In this document: positions 18,964 through 26,486 of the stretch, piece by piece | Layout: each line of letters opens with the position of its first letter | Position numbering within the stretch: the stretch's first letter is position 1 | NCBI GenBank assembly: GCA_016873715.1 | Contig: VGWF01000009.1 | Coordinates: 1 to 59,229, forward strand | Reading direction: 5' to 3' | Source: Lentisphaerota bacterium | GTDB taxonomy: Bacteria; Verrucomicrobiota; Kiritimatiellia; PWTM01 | DNA length: 59,229 bases | Position numbers and translations under genes: made by a program | Notes under the pieces: generated by a model | What the model saw: the letters and a program-made list of their open reading frames with translations, nothing else | Databases searched by the model: none | Told to the model about the DNA's origin: nothing

Positions 18964-19213
18964 ATAACGCCTTCTCCTCGTCCCGGGATCGCCGGACGGA
19001 GATGATCCGGACACGGTGGCCGCGATAGGTGACAACGGCCGTCCAGAGAACCCCGCCGACAGCTCCGATCACCAACCATCGCGGCTCGTCGACGGTTCGC
19101 GCCGGGATCTCCAACAGGTCCGCATCATCCCAGAGCGCCCGGGCACCCGCGAAGTCGATACCGTGCTTCGCCCGATTCGCCGCGCTCTTACGGTCGTCGA
19201 ACTCGAATTCCAT
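18953..19213 (-). CDS. brnT: BrnT family toxin (putative ribonuclease)
   Basis: 86-aa toxin of the BrnT family, small RelE-like fold proteins that act as ribonucleases and halt translation. Family hallmarks are FEFDDRKSAANRAKHGIDFAGA at the N-terminus (FDpxKaxxNxxKHGIxF pattern), LWDDADLLEIPA, and the C-terminal RVRIISVRRSRDEEKALYE with its conserved arginines. It starts with ATG only four bases beyond a TATACT sequence and lacks a Shine-Dalgarno, suggesting a nearly leaderless transcript. It precedes and overlaps brnA. Flanking sequence is distinctly AT-rich compared with the surroundings, consistent with acquisition by transfer. Confidence 0.88.
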   Translation of the reverse strand: MEFEFDDRKSAANRAKHGIDFAGARALWDDADLLEIPARTVDEPRWLVIGAVGGVLWTAVVTYRGHRVRIISVRRSRDEEKALYEG

Positions 19214-19216
19214 AAC

Positions 19217-19253
19217 AGTATACTTACTATACTCTTTCTATAGATGCCATCAA
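19217..19253 (-). promoter_or_regulatory. brnTA promoter with palindromic operator
   Basis: Minus-strand TTGATG (19248-19253) and TATAGT (19226-19231) are 16 bases apart. The inverted repeat AGTATA-N5-TATACT (19217-19233) covers the -10 box and the predicted start, the expected binding site for a BrnA dimer. Confidence 0.6.
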
Positions 19254-19267
19254 CTCCCACTCATCGC

Positions 19268-20725
19268 TCATCCCTCATCGTTCATCGCTTCCCGGATCCA
19301 CCGCGGCGGCCGCGCGGGGGTCGGAGGGCGGTCGTGAAGGAGCGCGGCGGCGGCGCGGGCGGGCGGGATGCCGCAGGCGCCGGTGAGGTGGTCGAAGAGC
19401 AGGCGCGCGAGGACCTCCGGGTCGAGGGCGTGGGCGCGGCCGAGGCGTGCGTGGAGCGCCTCGCTGAACGCGGCGAAGGCCGCGAACGGCGAGGCGCCGC
19501 CCGCCCAGAGCAGCGGCAACGCGGTGCGGAAGCGGCCGCGGTTGTGCGTGGCCTCCCAGTAGCGCGCGAAGCGGCGGGCCGCGTCCATCGCGCCGGCGGA
19601 CCACGTGCGCGTCTCCCGCACCTCGTAGGGAGCGTCGGGCGCGTAGCGCATGCCCCACTCCGCGTCGTGGCGGTCGATGGGCGCGCCGCGGAGGCGCTTG
19701 AGGATGCCGAACTGGAGTTCGTCGGGGCCGAGCGCGAGCAGCCGGTCGAAGCCGGCGGCGAAGGACTCCGGCGTCTCGCCGGGCAGCCCGGCGATCAGGT
19801 CCGCGTGGACGACCGCCCCGGCACCGCGCAACGCACCGATCATCGCCGCGGCGCCGCCGTCGTCCGGCCGCCGGCCGATCCGCGCGGCGACGCCGGGCGT
19901 GAAGGTCTGCACGCCGACCTCGACGCGCAGCGCGCCGGGGCGGAAGGCCCGGAAGACGTCGGCAAGGACCGCGGGCGGCGCGACGGGGGTCATCTCGACC
20001 TGCACGATGCCGTCCGGCGGCAGCCGCGCGGCGAGAAACCGAAGCAGAAGGGCGGCGCGGGCGGGGTCGAGGTTGAACGTGCGATCGACGACCTTGAGGC
20101 GCCGCGCGCCGCGATCCAGCAGCCTGCCCCACGACGCGAGCACGGCCTCGAGCGGCCACGGGCGCACGCGGCGGTCGACGGCGGAGAGGCAGTACTCGCA
20201 GCCGTGCGGACACCCTCGCGCGCTTTCGACGTACGCGATGCGCCGCTGCAGATCGTCGTCCGTGTATTCCCCGTCCGCCATGGACAGGGCATCCAGCGCC
20301 GGGGGCGGAGCGTGCACCACGGGAGGCGGACGGCATCCGGCGATCGCCCCCGCGCAGAGGGCGCGAAAGGCATCCTCGCCCTCGCCTTCCACGATGCAGT
20401 CGGCGATGCCTGCGATGCGGAGGCCGTCCGTGCCGTGGCTGACCTCGGGGCCGCCGAGGACGATCCACAGGCCGGGCCGCGCGGCCTTCAGGATCTCCGC
20501 GGCGCGCGTCAGCGTACCGACGTTCCAGATGTAGACGCCGAGCCCGCAGACCGCCGGCTGCGCAACGAGGATCCGCGCCGCGACATCCTCCGCGGCGGCA
20601 TGGCCGTCGAACTCCTGAATCTCCGCCCGCTCCCGCAGCGCTCCGAGGTTCGCGCGCAGCGACCTCAGCCCGAGCGACGCGTGCGCGTAGCCGGCGTTGA
20701 CGGTGGCGAGGACGATGTCGGCCAT
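19268..20725 (-). CDS. B12-binding radical SAM protein (DUF4080-like)
   Basis: 485-aa cytoplasmic enzyme. Residues 1-130 form a cobalamin-binding-like Rossmann domain (DIVLATVNAGYAHASLGLRSLRANL, IVLGGPEVSHG). The radical SAM core begins at residue ~163 with CPHGCEYC (Cys172, 176, 179). The TIM-barrel continues through VEVGVQTF and ADLIAGLPGET. The C-terminal ~130 residues match the DUF4080 region often attached to such proteins. The reaction is unknown; B12 radical SAM enzymes commonly methylate unreactive carbons or rearrange rings. The DXHXXG cobalamin motif is not seen, so the B12-binding domain may be base-on or degenerate. The start at MADIV is preferred; a 9-bp-arm palindrome sits 14 bases upstream. 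GH53 lies upstream on the same strand. Confidence 0.82.
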   Translation of the reverse strand: MADIVLATVNAGYAHASLGLRSLRANLGALRERAEIQEFDGHAAAEDVAARILVAQPAVCGLGVYIWNVGTLTRAAEILKAARPGLWIVLGGPEVSHGTDGLRIAGIADCIVEGEGEDAFRALCAGAIAGCRPPPVVHAPPPALDALSMADGEYTDDDLQRRIAYVESARGCPHGCEYCLSAVDRRVRPWPLEAVLASWGRLLDRGARRLKVVDRTFNLDPARAALLLRFLAARLPPDGIVQVEMTPVAPPAVLADVFRAFRPGALRVEVGVQTFTPGVAARIGRRPDDGGAAAMIGALRGAGAVVHADLIAGLPGETPESFAAGFDRLLALGPDELQFGILKRLRGAPIDRHDAEWGMRYAPDAPYEVRETRTWSAGAMDAARRFARYWEATHNRGRFRTALPLLWAGGASPFAAFAAFSEALHARLGRAHALDPEVLARLLFDHLTGACGIPPARAAAALLHDRPPTPARPPRWIREAMNDEG

Positions 20726-20738
20726 GGGTCCCATCTTA

Positions 20739-20768
20739 CCTTGGATGCAACGATCGTCCCATCCAAGG
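20739..20768. promoter_or_regulatory. Nested palindrome between GH53 and B12 radical SAM gene
   Basis: CCTTGGATG and CATCCAAGG are perfect 9-bp arms around 12 bases that themselves contain the palindrome ACGATCGT. It lies 9 bases after the GH53 stop and 13 bases before the next start codon. It may be a terminator of GH53 or an operator/leader hairpin of the following gene. There is no T-tract. Confidence 0.45.
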
Positions 20769-20777
20769 CAGGATCGC

Positions 20778-21740
20778 TCAGGGGGGTGGATACTGGTCGA
20801 GGGCCGGGAGGGCGCGGCCCTGCGCGTCGAAGAGGCCGCCGTGCTTCGGGTCCGTCGGCTCCCAGATGAAGGCGCCGAGGCCGAGCCCGTCCGGCACCGC
20901 GCGGGTCACGGCATGCACGTCGCGCACGCCGGGCGATGTGTGTTCGGCGACGAGGACGGGTTTGCGGTAGCGACGGGCGAGGTCATCGAGGTTCGCGCCG
21001 AGGTCGGCGGCCGTGCCGTGCCATTTCGGGTAGTAGGACTGCCCGATGACGTCGAACGGCACGCCGCGTCCGATCGCCCGGTCGAGGAACCATCGCGACT
21101 TCGCGTTGTCGCCGCCGTTGGCGATGTGAAGGACGATGCGGGCGCCGGGCGCTCCGGCGCGGACGCCCGCGGCGGCGGCGCGAAGGATGGCGGCGAGACC
21201 GTCCCAGTTCTTCGAGCTCCCCGCCGGCCACATCATGCCGTTGTTGATCTCGTTTCCGATCTGAACCATGTCGGGGGCGACCCGGCGGCGCGCGAACTCC
21301 GCCAGCGTGTCCCGCGTGTAGGCGAACACGGCATTCGTGAGCGCGTCGGGGCCGAGATCACGCCACGCCGCGGGCATGACCTGGTGGCCGGGATCGGCCC
21401 AAGTGTCGCTGTAGTGGAAGTCGAGCAGGAAGGCCATGTCCGCGGCCTTCACGCGCGCCGCCATGGCCAGCGTCGACTCGAGGCCGCAGAAGCCCTTCGC
21501 CGAGTAGCCGCCCTCCGCGGCCGGATCGTGGAACAGGCGCAGGCGGGCGGCGTTGAAGCCGTGGTCGCGAAGGATGGCCAGGATGTCGCGCTCGCCGCGG
21601 GCGTCCGAGAAGCGCCGGCCCCCGGCCTCCTGCTGCGGAACCCACGAGACGTCCGCGCCGACGAGGAGCCCCGCCCCGGCGCCTGCGCGGAGGGCAAGAG
21701 CGAGGGTGGCGAAGGCTGCGCAGACCGACGGGGCGTTCAT
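20778..21740 (-). CDS. GH53 arabinogalactan endo-beta-1,4-galactanase
   Basis: 320-aa secreted enzyme of glycoside hydrolase family 53, which cleaves beta-1,4-galactan in pectic arabinogalactan. A signal peptide covers about residues 1-23. Family features follow: LVGADVSWVPQQE, DFHYSDTWADPG (108-119), and the acid/base glutamate in QIGNEINNGMMWP (Glu164). The nucleophile is Glu266 in PVLVAEHTSP. In many GH53 enzymes this reads VAETAYP, so the following residues are unusual. Length agrees with single-domain GH53. It follows the phosphohexomutase gene after 24 bases, so both can be on one transcript. Confidence 0.9.
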   Translation of the reverse strand: MNAPSVCAAFATLALALRAGAGAGLLVGADVSWVPQQEAGGRRFSDARGERDILAILRDHGFNAARLRLFHDPAAEGGYSAKGFCGLESTLAMAARVKAADMAFLLDFHYSDTWADPGHQVMPAAWRDLGPDALTNAVFAYTRDTLAEFARRRVAPDMVQIGNEINNGMMWPAGSSKNWDGLAAILRAAAAGVRAGAPGARIVLHIANGGDNAKSRWFLDRAIGRGVPFDVIGQSYYPKWHGTAADLGANLDDLARRYRKPVLVAEHTSPGVRDVHAVTRAVPDGLGLGAFIWEPTDPKHGGLFDAQGRALPALDQYPPP

Positions 21741-21764
21741 TCGGGATCCGGGCGGGCCGGCCGG

Positions 21765-23087
21765 TCAGGTCCGGATGGCGGCGAGGAGTTCGTCGCGGCG
21801 GGACTCCATCATCTCGCGCGTCTTCGCCTCGAGGTTGAGGCGGATCAGCGGCTCGGTGTTGGAGGCGCGGACATTGAACCACCAGTCGGCGAACTCGACG
21901 GTGACGCCGTCGAGGCGGATGACCGTGCCTCCCGGATACGCCGCGAGGAGCCGGTCGAGGACGGCCTGGGTGTCGGCGACGCGCGAGTTGATCTCGCCGC
22001 TGGCGTGGTAGCGCCGGAGCGGCTTGATCATGTCCGAAAGCGGCTTGCCGGACGCGCTGACGAGGTTGGCGACGTAGAGCACGGCCATCGAACTGCTCTC
22101 GGCGTAGAAGTTGTCGCGGAAGTAGTAATGGCCCGAGAGCTCGCCGGCGAAGACGGCATCGGCCTCGCGCATCTGCTGCTTGATGAAGGCGTGGCCGACG
22201 CGCGACATCATGGGCCTGCCGCCGTTCTCCTCGATGACCTCCTTCACGGCCCAGCTGCTGCGCAGGTCGTAGAAGATCGCCGCCCCCTTGTGCGTCTGCA
22301 GCAGGGACTGCGCGATCAGGGCGGTGATCATGTCCATCGGGATCACGGCACCGGTCTCGTCGATGAAGCCGGCGCGGTCGGCGTCGCCGTCGTAGGCCAC
22401 GCCGAAGTCGAAGGACCCCTCGCGGACCTTCGCCTGCAGCGCGTGCAGCGTCTCGAGTTCGAGCGGGTTGGCCTCGTGGTTCGGGAAGGAGCCGTCGAGC
22501 GTGTCGAAGAGGCAGTCGGCCTCGATCACGCCGCGCAGGGCCTCGGCCTCGATGATGCCCATCGCGTTGGCGTAGTCGACGGCGACCTTCACGGGGCGCT
22601 TCAGGGCGGCGACGGTGCGGACGTGTTCCCCGTAGACCTTGAGGATGTCGTGCTTGCGGATCGTGCCCGGCTTCGCGGCGGGGGCGTCGAAGGCGTTGGC
22701 CATGGCGATCCGCTCGACGTCGGCGATGCCCGAGGCGCCGCTGATCGGGATGGCCTTCTCGCGGCAGAGCTTGAACCCGTTCCACTGCTTCGGGTTGTGC
22801 GAGGCGGTGATCATGATGCTCGCGTCGGCGCCGAGGACGCCGTTGGCGTGGTAGGACATCGGCGTGCTGCAGAGGCCGAGGTCGATCACGTCGGCGCCCT
22901 GGGTGGTGAGGCCGCGGGACAACGCCTCGAACAGCGGGACCGAGTGCGGACGGATGTCGCGGCCGACGACGACGGTGCGGGGCCGCAGGAAGGTGCCGAA
23001 GGCCCGGCCGATCCGGTAGGCCAGGTCATCGGTCAGGGTGTCGCCGTAGATGCCCCGGATGTCGTATGCCTTGAAGATTCCGCCCAT
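21765..23087 (-). CDS. Phosphomannomutase/phosphoglucomutase
   Basis: 440-aa cytoplasmic alpha-D-phosphohexomutase interconverting hexose 1- and 6-phosphates, for example mannose-6-P and mannose-1-P. The phosphoserine loop is TASHNP with Ser96. The metal-binding loop is DGDADR (233-238), the sugar-binding loop is GELSGHYYF, and the phosphate-binding loop near the C-terminus is RASNTEPLIR. All four active-site loops of the family are intact. The start at 23087 has GGAGGAG as a strong ribosome binding site. The long upstream open frame is not coding. The gene faces the exonuclease gene across a short divergent promoter region. Confidence 0.93.
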   Translation of the reverse strand: MGGIFKAYDIRGIYGDTLTDDLAYRIGRAFGTFLRPRTVVVGRDIRPHSVPLFEALSRGLTTQGADVIDLGLCSTPMSYHANGVLGADASIMITASHNPKQWNGFKLCREKAIPISGASGIADVERIAMANAFDAPAAKPGTIRKHDILKVYGEHVRTVAALKRPVKVAVDYANAMGIIEAEALRGVIEADCLFDTLDGSFPNHEANPLELETLHALQAKVREGSFDFGVAYDGDADRAGFIDETGAVIPMDMITALIAQSLLQTHKGAAIFYDLRSSWAVKEVIEENGGRPMMSRVGHAFIKQQMREADAVFAGELSGHYYFRDNFYAESSSMAVLYVANLVSASGKPLSDMIKPLRRYHASGEINSRVADTQAVLDRLLAAYPGGTVIRLDGVTVEFADWWFNVRASNTEPLIRLNLEAKTREMMESRRDELLAAIRT

Positions 23088-23129
23088 GTCCGTCTCCTCC
23101 GGCCTTGGATTCCACGGCCGGGTTGCGAT

Positions 23130-23158
23130 ACGGTACAGGCCGGCCGCGGGCCTGTAAA
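23130..23158 (-). promoter_or_regulatory. Divergent promoter region with palindrome (phosphohexomutase side)
   Basis: Minus-strand TTTACA and TACCGT are 17 bases apart. A perfect palindrome TACAGGCC-N7-GGCCTGTA (23134-23156) fills the space between the two boxes and could bind a regulator affecting both divergent genes. Confidence 0.4.
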
Positions 23159-23189
23159 GGACGCGGCCTTGGAAAGGCGGACGAAGGGC

Positions 23190-23876
23190 GTGGGCACGAA
23201 GAAGGCGAGGGCGGGACGGGATCTGTCGACGTTCCTGGTGTGGTTCGACACGGAATACACGACGCTGGACCTCGATCGGGCGCGGCTGCTGCAGGTGGCG
23301 ATGATGATCACGGACGGCGACCTCCGGCGCGTCGGTCCGCCGGAGAGCGACGTGCGCCTGGCGATCCGTCTGCCGCCATCGGCGCGCCTGAGCCCGTGGG
23401 TGGAGGAGAATCTCCAGCCGCTCGTCGCGACGTGCCGGTCCGCGGAGGCCGTCACCGCCGCCGAGGCCGACCGCCGCCTGGTCGCGGCCCTGGAGAAGGC
23501 GCTCGGCCCCGATGTGGACAAGGTCACGAAGCGGCCGGTGCTCGCGGGCAACAGCGTCCACGCCGACTGGTGGCTCGCGCGCCGGTTCCTGCCGGGCTTC
23601 CTCGCGCGGCTGCACTACCGGCAGATGGACGTGACCGCGCTGAAGCTCGAGTGGCTGCGCCGCGACCCGTCGTTCGACTTCGAGAAGGAATCCGGCGAGA
23701 TCGTGCGGCGCTACTTCCCCGGCGCGCTGATCGGGCCGGACGAGCGGCACGACGCCCACTACGATGCGCAGGCGTCGGCCGCGGAGCTCGCGTTTTACCG
23801 GAAGCACCTGCTGTCCCGCCCGCCGCGCCCGGCGCGCGGCCCGGGCGGCGCGGCGAAGAAAGGAAGAAGGGCATGA
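23190..23876 (+). CDS. orn: Oligoribonuclease-like 3'-5' exonuclease (DEDDh)
   Basis: 228-aa exonuclease resembling oligoribonuclease, which degrades 2-5-nt RNAs including pGpG. DEDDh residues are present: WFDTEYTTLD gives Asp20 and Glu22, GNSVHADWW gives Asp126, and HDAHYDAQASAAEL gives His187 and Asp192. The HYRQMDVTALKLEWLRR stretch matches the Orn pattern HYRxxDVSTLKELARRW. It is longer than typical Orn (about 180 aa), mainly through an insertion at 45-120. The start is uncertain: GTG at 23190 with GAAGG nearby, or TTG at 23169. The stop overlaps the ATG of the next gene (ATGA). Confidence 0.8.
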   Translation: MGTKKARAGRDLSTFLVWFDTEYTTLDLDRARLLQVAMMITDGDLRRVGPPESDVRLAIRLPPSARLSPWVEENLQPLVATCRSAEAVTAAEADRRLVAALEKALGPDVDKVTKRPVLAGNSVHADWWLARRFLPGFLARLHYRQMDVTALKLEWLRRDPSFDFEKESGEIVRRYFPGALIGPDERHDAHYDAQASAAELAFYRKHLLSRPPRPARGPGGAAKKGRRA

Positions 23877-24310
23877 TCGGATTCCGAACCGCTTGCGCGT
23901 GCCTGGCGGCGCTGGCCCTCGACGGGGCGGCGCGGGCCGCCGACGCGGCCACCACCAACGCTCCGGCCGCCCCGCCGGCGGTCGCCGGCGCGGTGGACTA
24001 CGCGAAACTCGACTGGAGGAACGAGCTGTTCATGCTCGACGGCAAGCCGTTCAACGGGACCGCGGAGCAGCGGCACCGCGAAGGCAAGCTCAAGGCTCGC
24101 TACCGCTATCTCGACGGCAAGATCCACGGGCTCGTCGAGGAGTGGTACGCGAACGGGCAGAAGAGCACCGAGACGAACTTCGAGAACAACCAGCGGCACG
24201 GCGCCAACACCTACTGGGACCAGGCGGGCAAGGTGATCAAGAAGCAGCGCTGGGAGCACGACAAGCTCGTCGAGAGCTCCGACCCGCACGAGGTCGAGGG
24301 CAAGCCGTGA
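23873..24310 (+). CDS. Secreted MORN-repeat (YwqK-like) protein
   Basis: 145-aa protein with a signal peptide (residues 1-23) and three MORN-like repeats: PFNGTAEQRHREGKLKARYRYLDGKIHGLVEEWYANGQKSTETNFENNQRHGANTYWDQAGKVIKKQRW is the repeat region, quoted here only as landmarks G.KP.NG, DGKIHGLVEEWY and NNQRHGANTYWD. MORN repeats form beta-hairpin ladders and mediate binding to proteins or lipids; YwqK-type proteins are often annotated as antitoxins without good evidence. GGAAGAAGG precedes the ATG, which overlaps the exonuclease stop by 4 bases, so the two are translationally coupled. Exact function unknown. Confidence 0.7.
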   Translation: MIGFRTACACLAALALDGAARAADAATTNAPAAPPAVAGAVDYAKLDWRNELFMLDGKPFNGTAEQRHREGKLKARYRYLDGKIHGLVEEWYANGQKSTETNFENNQRHGANTYWDQAGKVIKKQRWEHDKLVESSDPHEVEGKP

Positions 24311-24328
24311 CCGGAGAGGGGGAGGCGA

Positions 24329-24409
24329 CGGGGTTCAGGTGCCGGTTCCGGCGAGCTTGAACCCTGGAACCGGATGCTCCTCCCCTCCTCCCCTGACACC
24401 TGAAACCCG
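24329..24409. repeat. Nested inverted repeat of TGAAACC/CTGACACC type
   Basis: Outer arms of 13 bp (CGGGGTTCAGGTG and CACCTGAAACCCG, one mismatch) enclose perfect 8-bp inner arms (CCGGTTCC / GGAACCGG at 24342-24349 and 24366-24373). The whole sits in the 109-base gap between the MORN and zinc-ribbon genes. The wording CTGACACCTGAAACC is like low-complexity intergenic repeats I recall from related genomes. It could fold as a terminator or RNA hairpin. Confidence 0.5.
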
Positions 24410-24419
24410 ACACCTCCCC

Positions 24420-24632
24420 ATGCCCCGCCAATTCGAGAACCTCCGCGCCTCCGAGCTGTTCTGCCCCCGGTGCCGCGTCGCGCAGCCGGTGCGCGAGCGC
24501 CTGCTGCTCGTGCTGCCGCAGGGCGACCTGATGGATTACCGATGCCAGGCGTGCGGAACCTCGTGCGGCACGCGCGAGGTGCGCCACCCGCCCCAACCGC
24601 CGCCGATGATGCGGCCGCCGCGAGGGCCGTGA
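24420..24632 (+). CDS. Small zinc-ribbon protein
   Basis: 70-aa protein with two CXXC knuckles (CPRC and CQAC, residues 16-19 and 45-48) separated by a beta-hairpin, the layout of a zinc ribbon, and a proline-rich tail. No function recognised. It starts at the ATG of MPRQFENLRASE; the sequence upstream in frame is repeat DNA. Its TGA overlaps the GTG of the glycosyltransferase gene by 4 bases, so it is probably co-translated with it. Confidence 0.65.
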   Translation: MPRQFENLRASELFCPRCRVAQPVRERLLLVLPQGDLMDYRCQACGTSCGTREVRHPPQPPPMMRPPRGP

Positions 24633-25858
24633 AGGTCCTCTTCGTCACGCCGCAGCTGCCGCACAGCCGGGTGCTGAGCGGGCACCGGATCGTCTACGAA
24701 CGGATCCGCCGCCTCGCCGCGCGCGGGCACGAGATCGGCGTCGCGTGCTTCGACCGCACGGGCGACGGGGCCGCGGCGGCGGAGTGGGACGGCGTGCTGC
24801 GCGAACTGGAGCGGGTGCCGCCGGAGTCGGCGGGCGGCGGCGGACGGCTGGCGGCGTGGATCGAGGGCGTGCCCTCCCCCTTCCGCGACGTCCGGTCCGC
24901 TGCCATGGCCCGGCGCATCGGCGACATGGTGGAGCGCACGCGCTACGATGTGGTCGTCGCCGAGTTCTCGGTGATGGCCCCCTTCCTCCATTGGAACCCC
25001 TGGCTTCCGGCGGTGCGGCGGGTGGTGTCGGTGCACCAGTGCGAGACCGTGGCCAGCCGCAAGCGCGCCGAGCTGCTCGGCTACACCCCGGCGGGCCTGT
25101 GGGAGCGCCGCCGCCGCGAGCGGCTGCAGCGCTACGAATTCGGTCTCTACCGCGCGGCGGACTGCGTCCTCGTCCTTACGCCGCAGGAACGCTACCAGCT
25201 CCTGCAATACGCGCCCGACCTGCGCACCGTCGTGATCCCGAGCGGCGTCGACACGGCCCGGTTCCGTCCGGCCGAGCGCGCGGCGCCGCCGGACGGCCTC
25301 ATCTTCACGGGCTACTACTCCCACGAGCAGAACCGCGACGCGGTGCGATGGTTCCTCGCGAACGTGTGGCCGCGCGTCCGCGTGCGGCACCCGAACCTGT
25401 TCTTCTACATCGTCGGCCCCGATCCGCCCCCGGACATCCGCGACAGCCCGTGGAAGGACCCCCGCATCATCGTCACGGGCGAGGTGGACGACGTCCGCCC
25501 CTACCTCCAGCGCGCCGCCGTCTTCGTGAGCCCGACGCGCATGGGCTCGGGCATGCGCGGCAAGCTTCTCGAGGCGATGGCCAGCGAGGTGCCGGTCGTG
25601 ACCACGACGGTCGGCGTCGAGGGGATCCCCGTCCAGCCGGGCGGCGACTGCCTTCTGGCGGACAGCGCGGACGTGATGGTTGAGCAGGTGTGCCTGCTCC
25701 TGGAGGACGAGCCGCTGCGCCAGCGCATCGCGCGGCGCGGCCGCGACCTCGTGCTCCGGCGGCTCTCCTGGGACCGCAGCGTCGAGCGGCTCGAGGCGAC
25801 CCTCGCCGGGCTCACCGGGCGGACGCCGGCGCGGCGCGGCGCTCGATCCGAGGCCTGA
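24629..25858 (+). CDS. GT4-family glycosyltransferase
   Basis: 409-aa cytoplasmic or peripheral membrane glycosyltransferase of the GT-B fold, family GT4. It transfers a sugar from a nucleotide sugar to a lipid or polysaccharide acceptor. The N-terminal domain opens with KVLFVTPQLPHSRVLSGH. The C-terminal domain has VIPSGVDTARFRP, FTGYYSHEQNRDAV and the nucleotide-sugar site in SPTRMGSGMRGKLLEAMASEVPVVTT, where the usual E-X7-E reads GSGMRGKLLEAMA. It begins with GTG in a GTGA overlap with the zinc-ribbon stop. The 3' end overlaps the tail of the convergent pseudopilin gene by 47 bases. Confidence 0.88.
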   Translation: MKVLFVTPQLPHSRVLSGHRIVYERIRRLAARGHEIGVACFDRTGDGAAAAEWDGVLRELERVPPESAGGGGRLAAWIEGVPSPFRDVRSAAMARRIGDMVERTRYDVVVAEFSVMAPFLHWNPWLPAVRRVVSVHQCETVASRKRAELLGYTPAGLWERRRRERLQRYEFGLYRAADCVLVLTPQERYQLLQYAPDLRTVVIPSGVDTARFRPAERAAPPDGLIFTGYYSHEQNRDAVRWFLANVWPRVRVRHPNLFFYIVGPDPPPDIRDSPWKDPRIIVTGEVDDVRPYLQRAAVFVSPTRMGSGMRGKLLEAMASEVPVVTTTVGVEGIPVQPGGDCLLADSADVMVEQVCLLLEDEPLRQRIARRGRDLVLRRLSWDRSVERLEATLAGLTGRTPARRGARSEA

Positions 25859-26486
25859 CCGGAACGCCGGCTTGGACCACGGTCTCGACCCGGGCGGTCG
25901 CGGGACCGGACGCCCCCCCGTACGCGACCGAAATCCGGACCGCGCGCGGCAGGCGCTCCCCGCCCGGGGCGGGCCAGGCGGCGAGCCAGTTCGTTCCGTC
26001 GAACGCCTCGATCGAGATCGCCTCCGCGCGCGCGACCAGCGCGTTCGTCGTCCCCATGCCCATCGCGCCGGGGCCTGCGGCGGGGCGGCGGATGCGGACC
26101 ATCCGCGGCTGCGCGGTCTCGTCGCGCGCCACCTCGTAGCGCAGCTCCGCCATCTCCGGCGCCCCGCCGTCCGTCCCGTCCGTCGCGGCCGCCACGGAGC
26201 AGAACCGGAGGGCGGTCCCGACCGCGGCGCGCTTGTCGGACTGGAGTTCGAACGCCGGGCCCGAGGCGGGCTCGCACGCGCACTCGAGGTCGGTGGCCAT
26301 CCGGCGCAGGGCATCCGCCACCGACGCCGCCCGGGTGACGCGCGCCCCGCGCCCCCTCAGGACGCGGTGGACGGTCATCCAGGTGGACAGGACGACGGCG
26401 GCAAGGACCGCGGTCAGGGCGACCGCGACCAGGGTTTCGATCAGCGTCCATCCGCCGCCCGGACGGCGGCGGGCGGAGCGCGTCAC
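25812..26486 (-). CDS. Pseudopilin-like protein (GspJ-type, prepilin N-terminus)
   Basis: 224-aa protein with a type IV prepilin/pseudopilin N-terminus: a basic leader (TRSARRRPGG) followed by GWTLIETLVAVALTAVLAAVVLSTW, with the Glu at +5 of the mature protein. The rest is beta-rich, including LRYEVARDETAQPRMVRIRRPA, which resembles GspJ/PulJ minor pseudopilins of type II secretion. No other secretion gene is nearby, so it may work with components encoded elsewhere. GTG start overlaps the FHA gene stop (GTGA), showing translational coupling. The 3' end overlaps the glycosyltransferase tail on the other strand. Confidence 0.75.
   Translation of the reverse strand: MTRSARRRPGGGWTLIETLVAVALTAVLAAVVLSTWMTVHRVLRGRGARVTRAASVADALRRMATDLECACEPASGPAFELQSDKRAAVGTALRFCSVAAATDGTDGGAPEMAELRYEVARDETAQPRMVRIRRPAAGPGAMGMGTTNALVARAEAISIEAFDGTNWLAAWPAPGGERLPRAVRISVAYGGASGPATARVETVVQAGVPVRPRIERRAAPASAR

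Noticed and set aside
20739-20768. Cobalamin riboswitch ahead of the B12-binding radical SAM gene
   Set aside because: The gap is only about 50 bases; a cobalamin riboswitch needs around 200 bases and a recognisable conserved core, neither of which is present.
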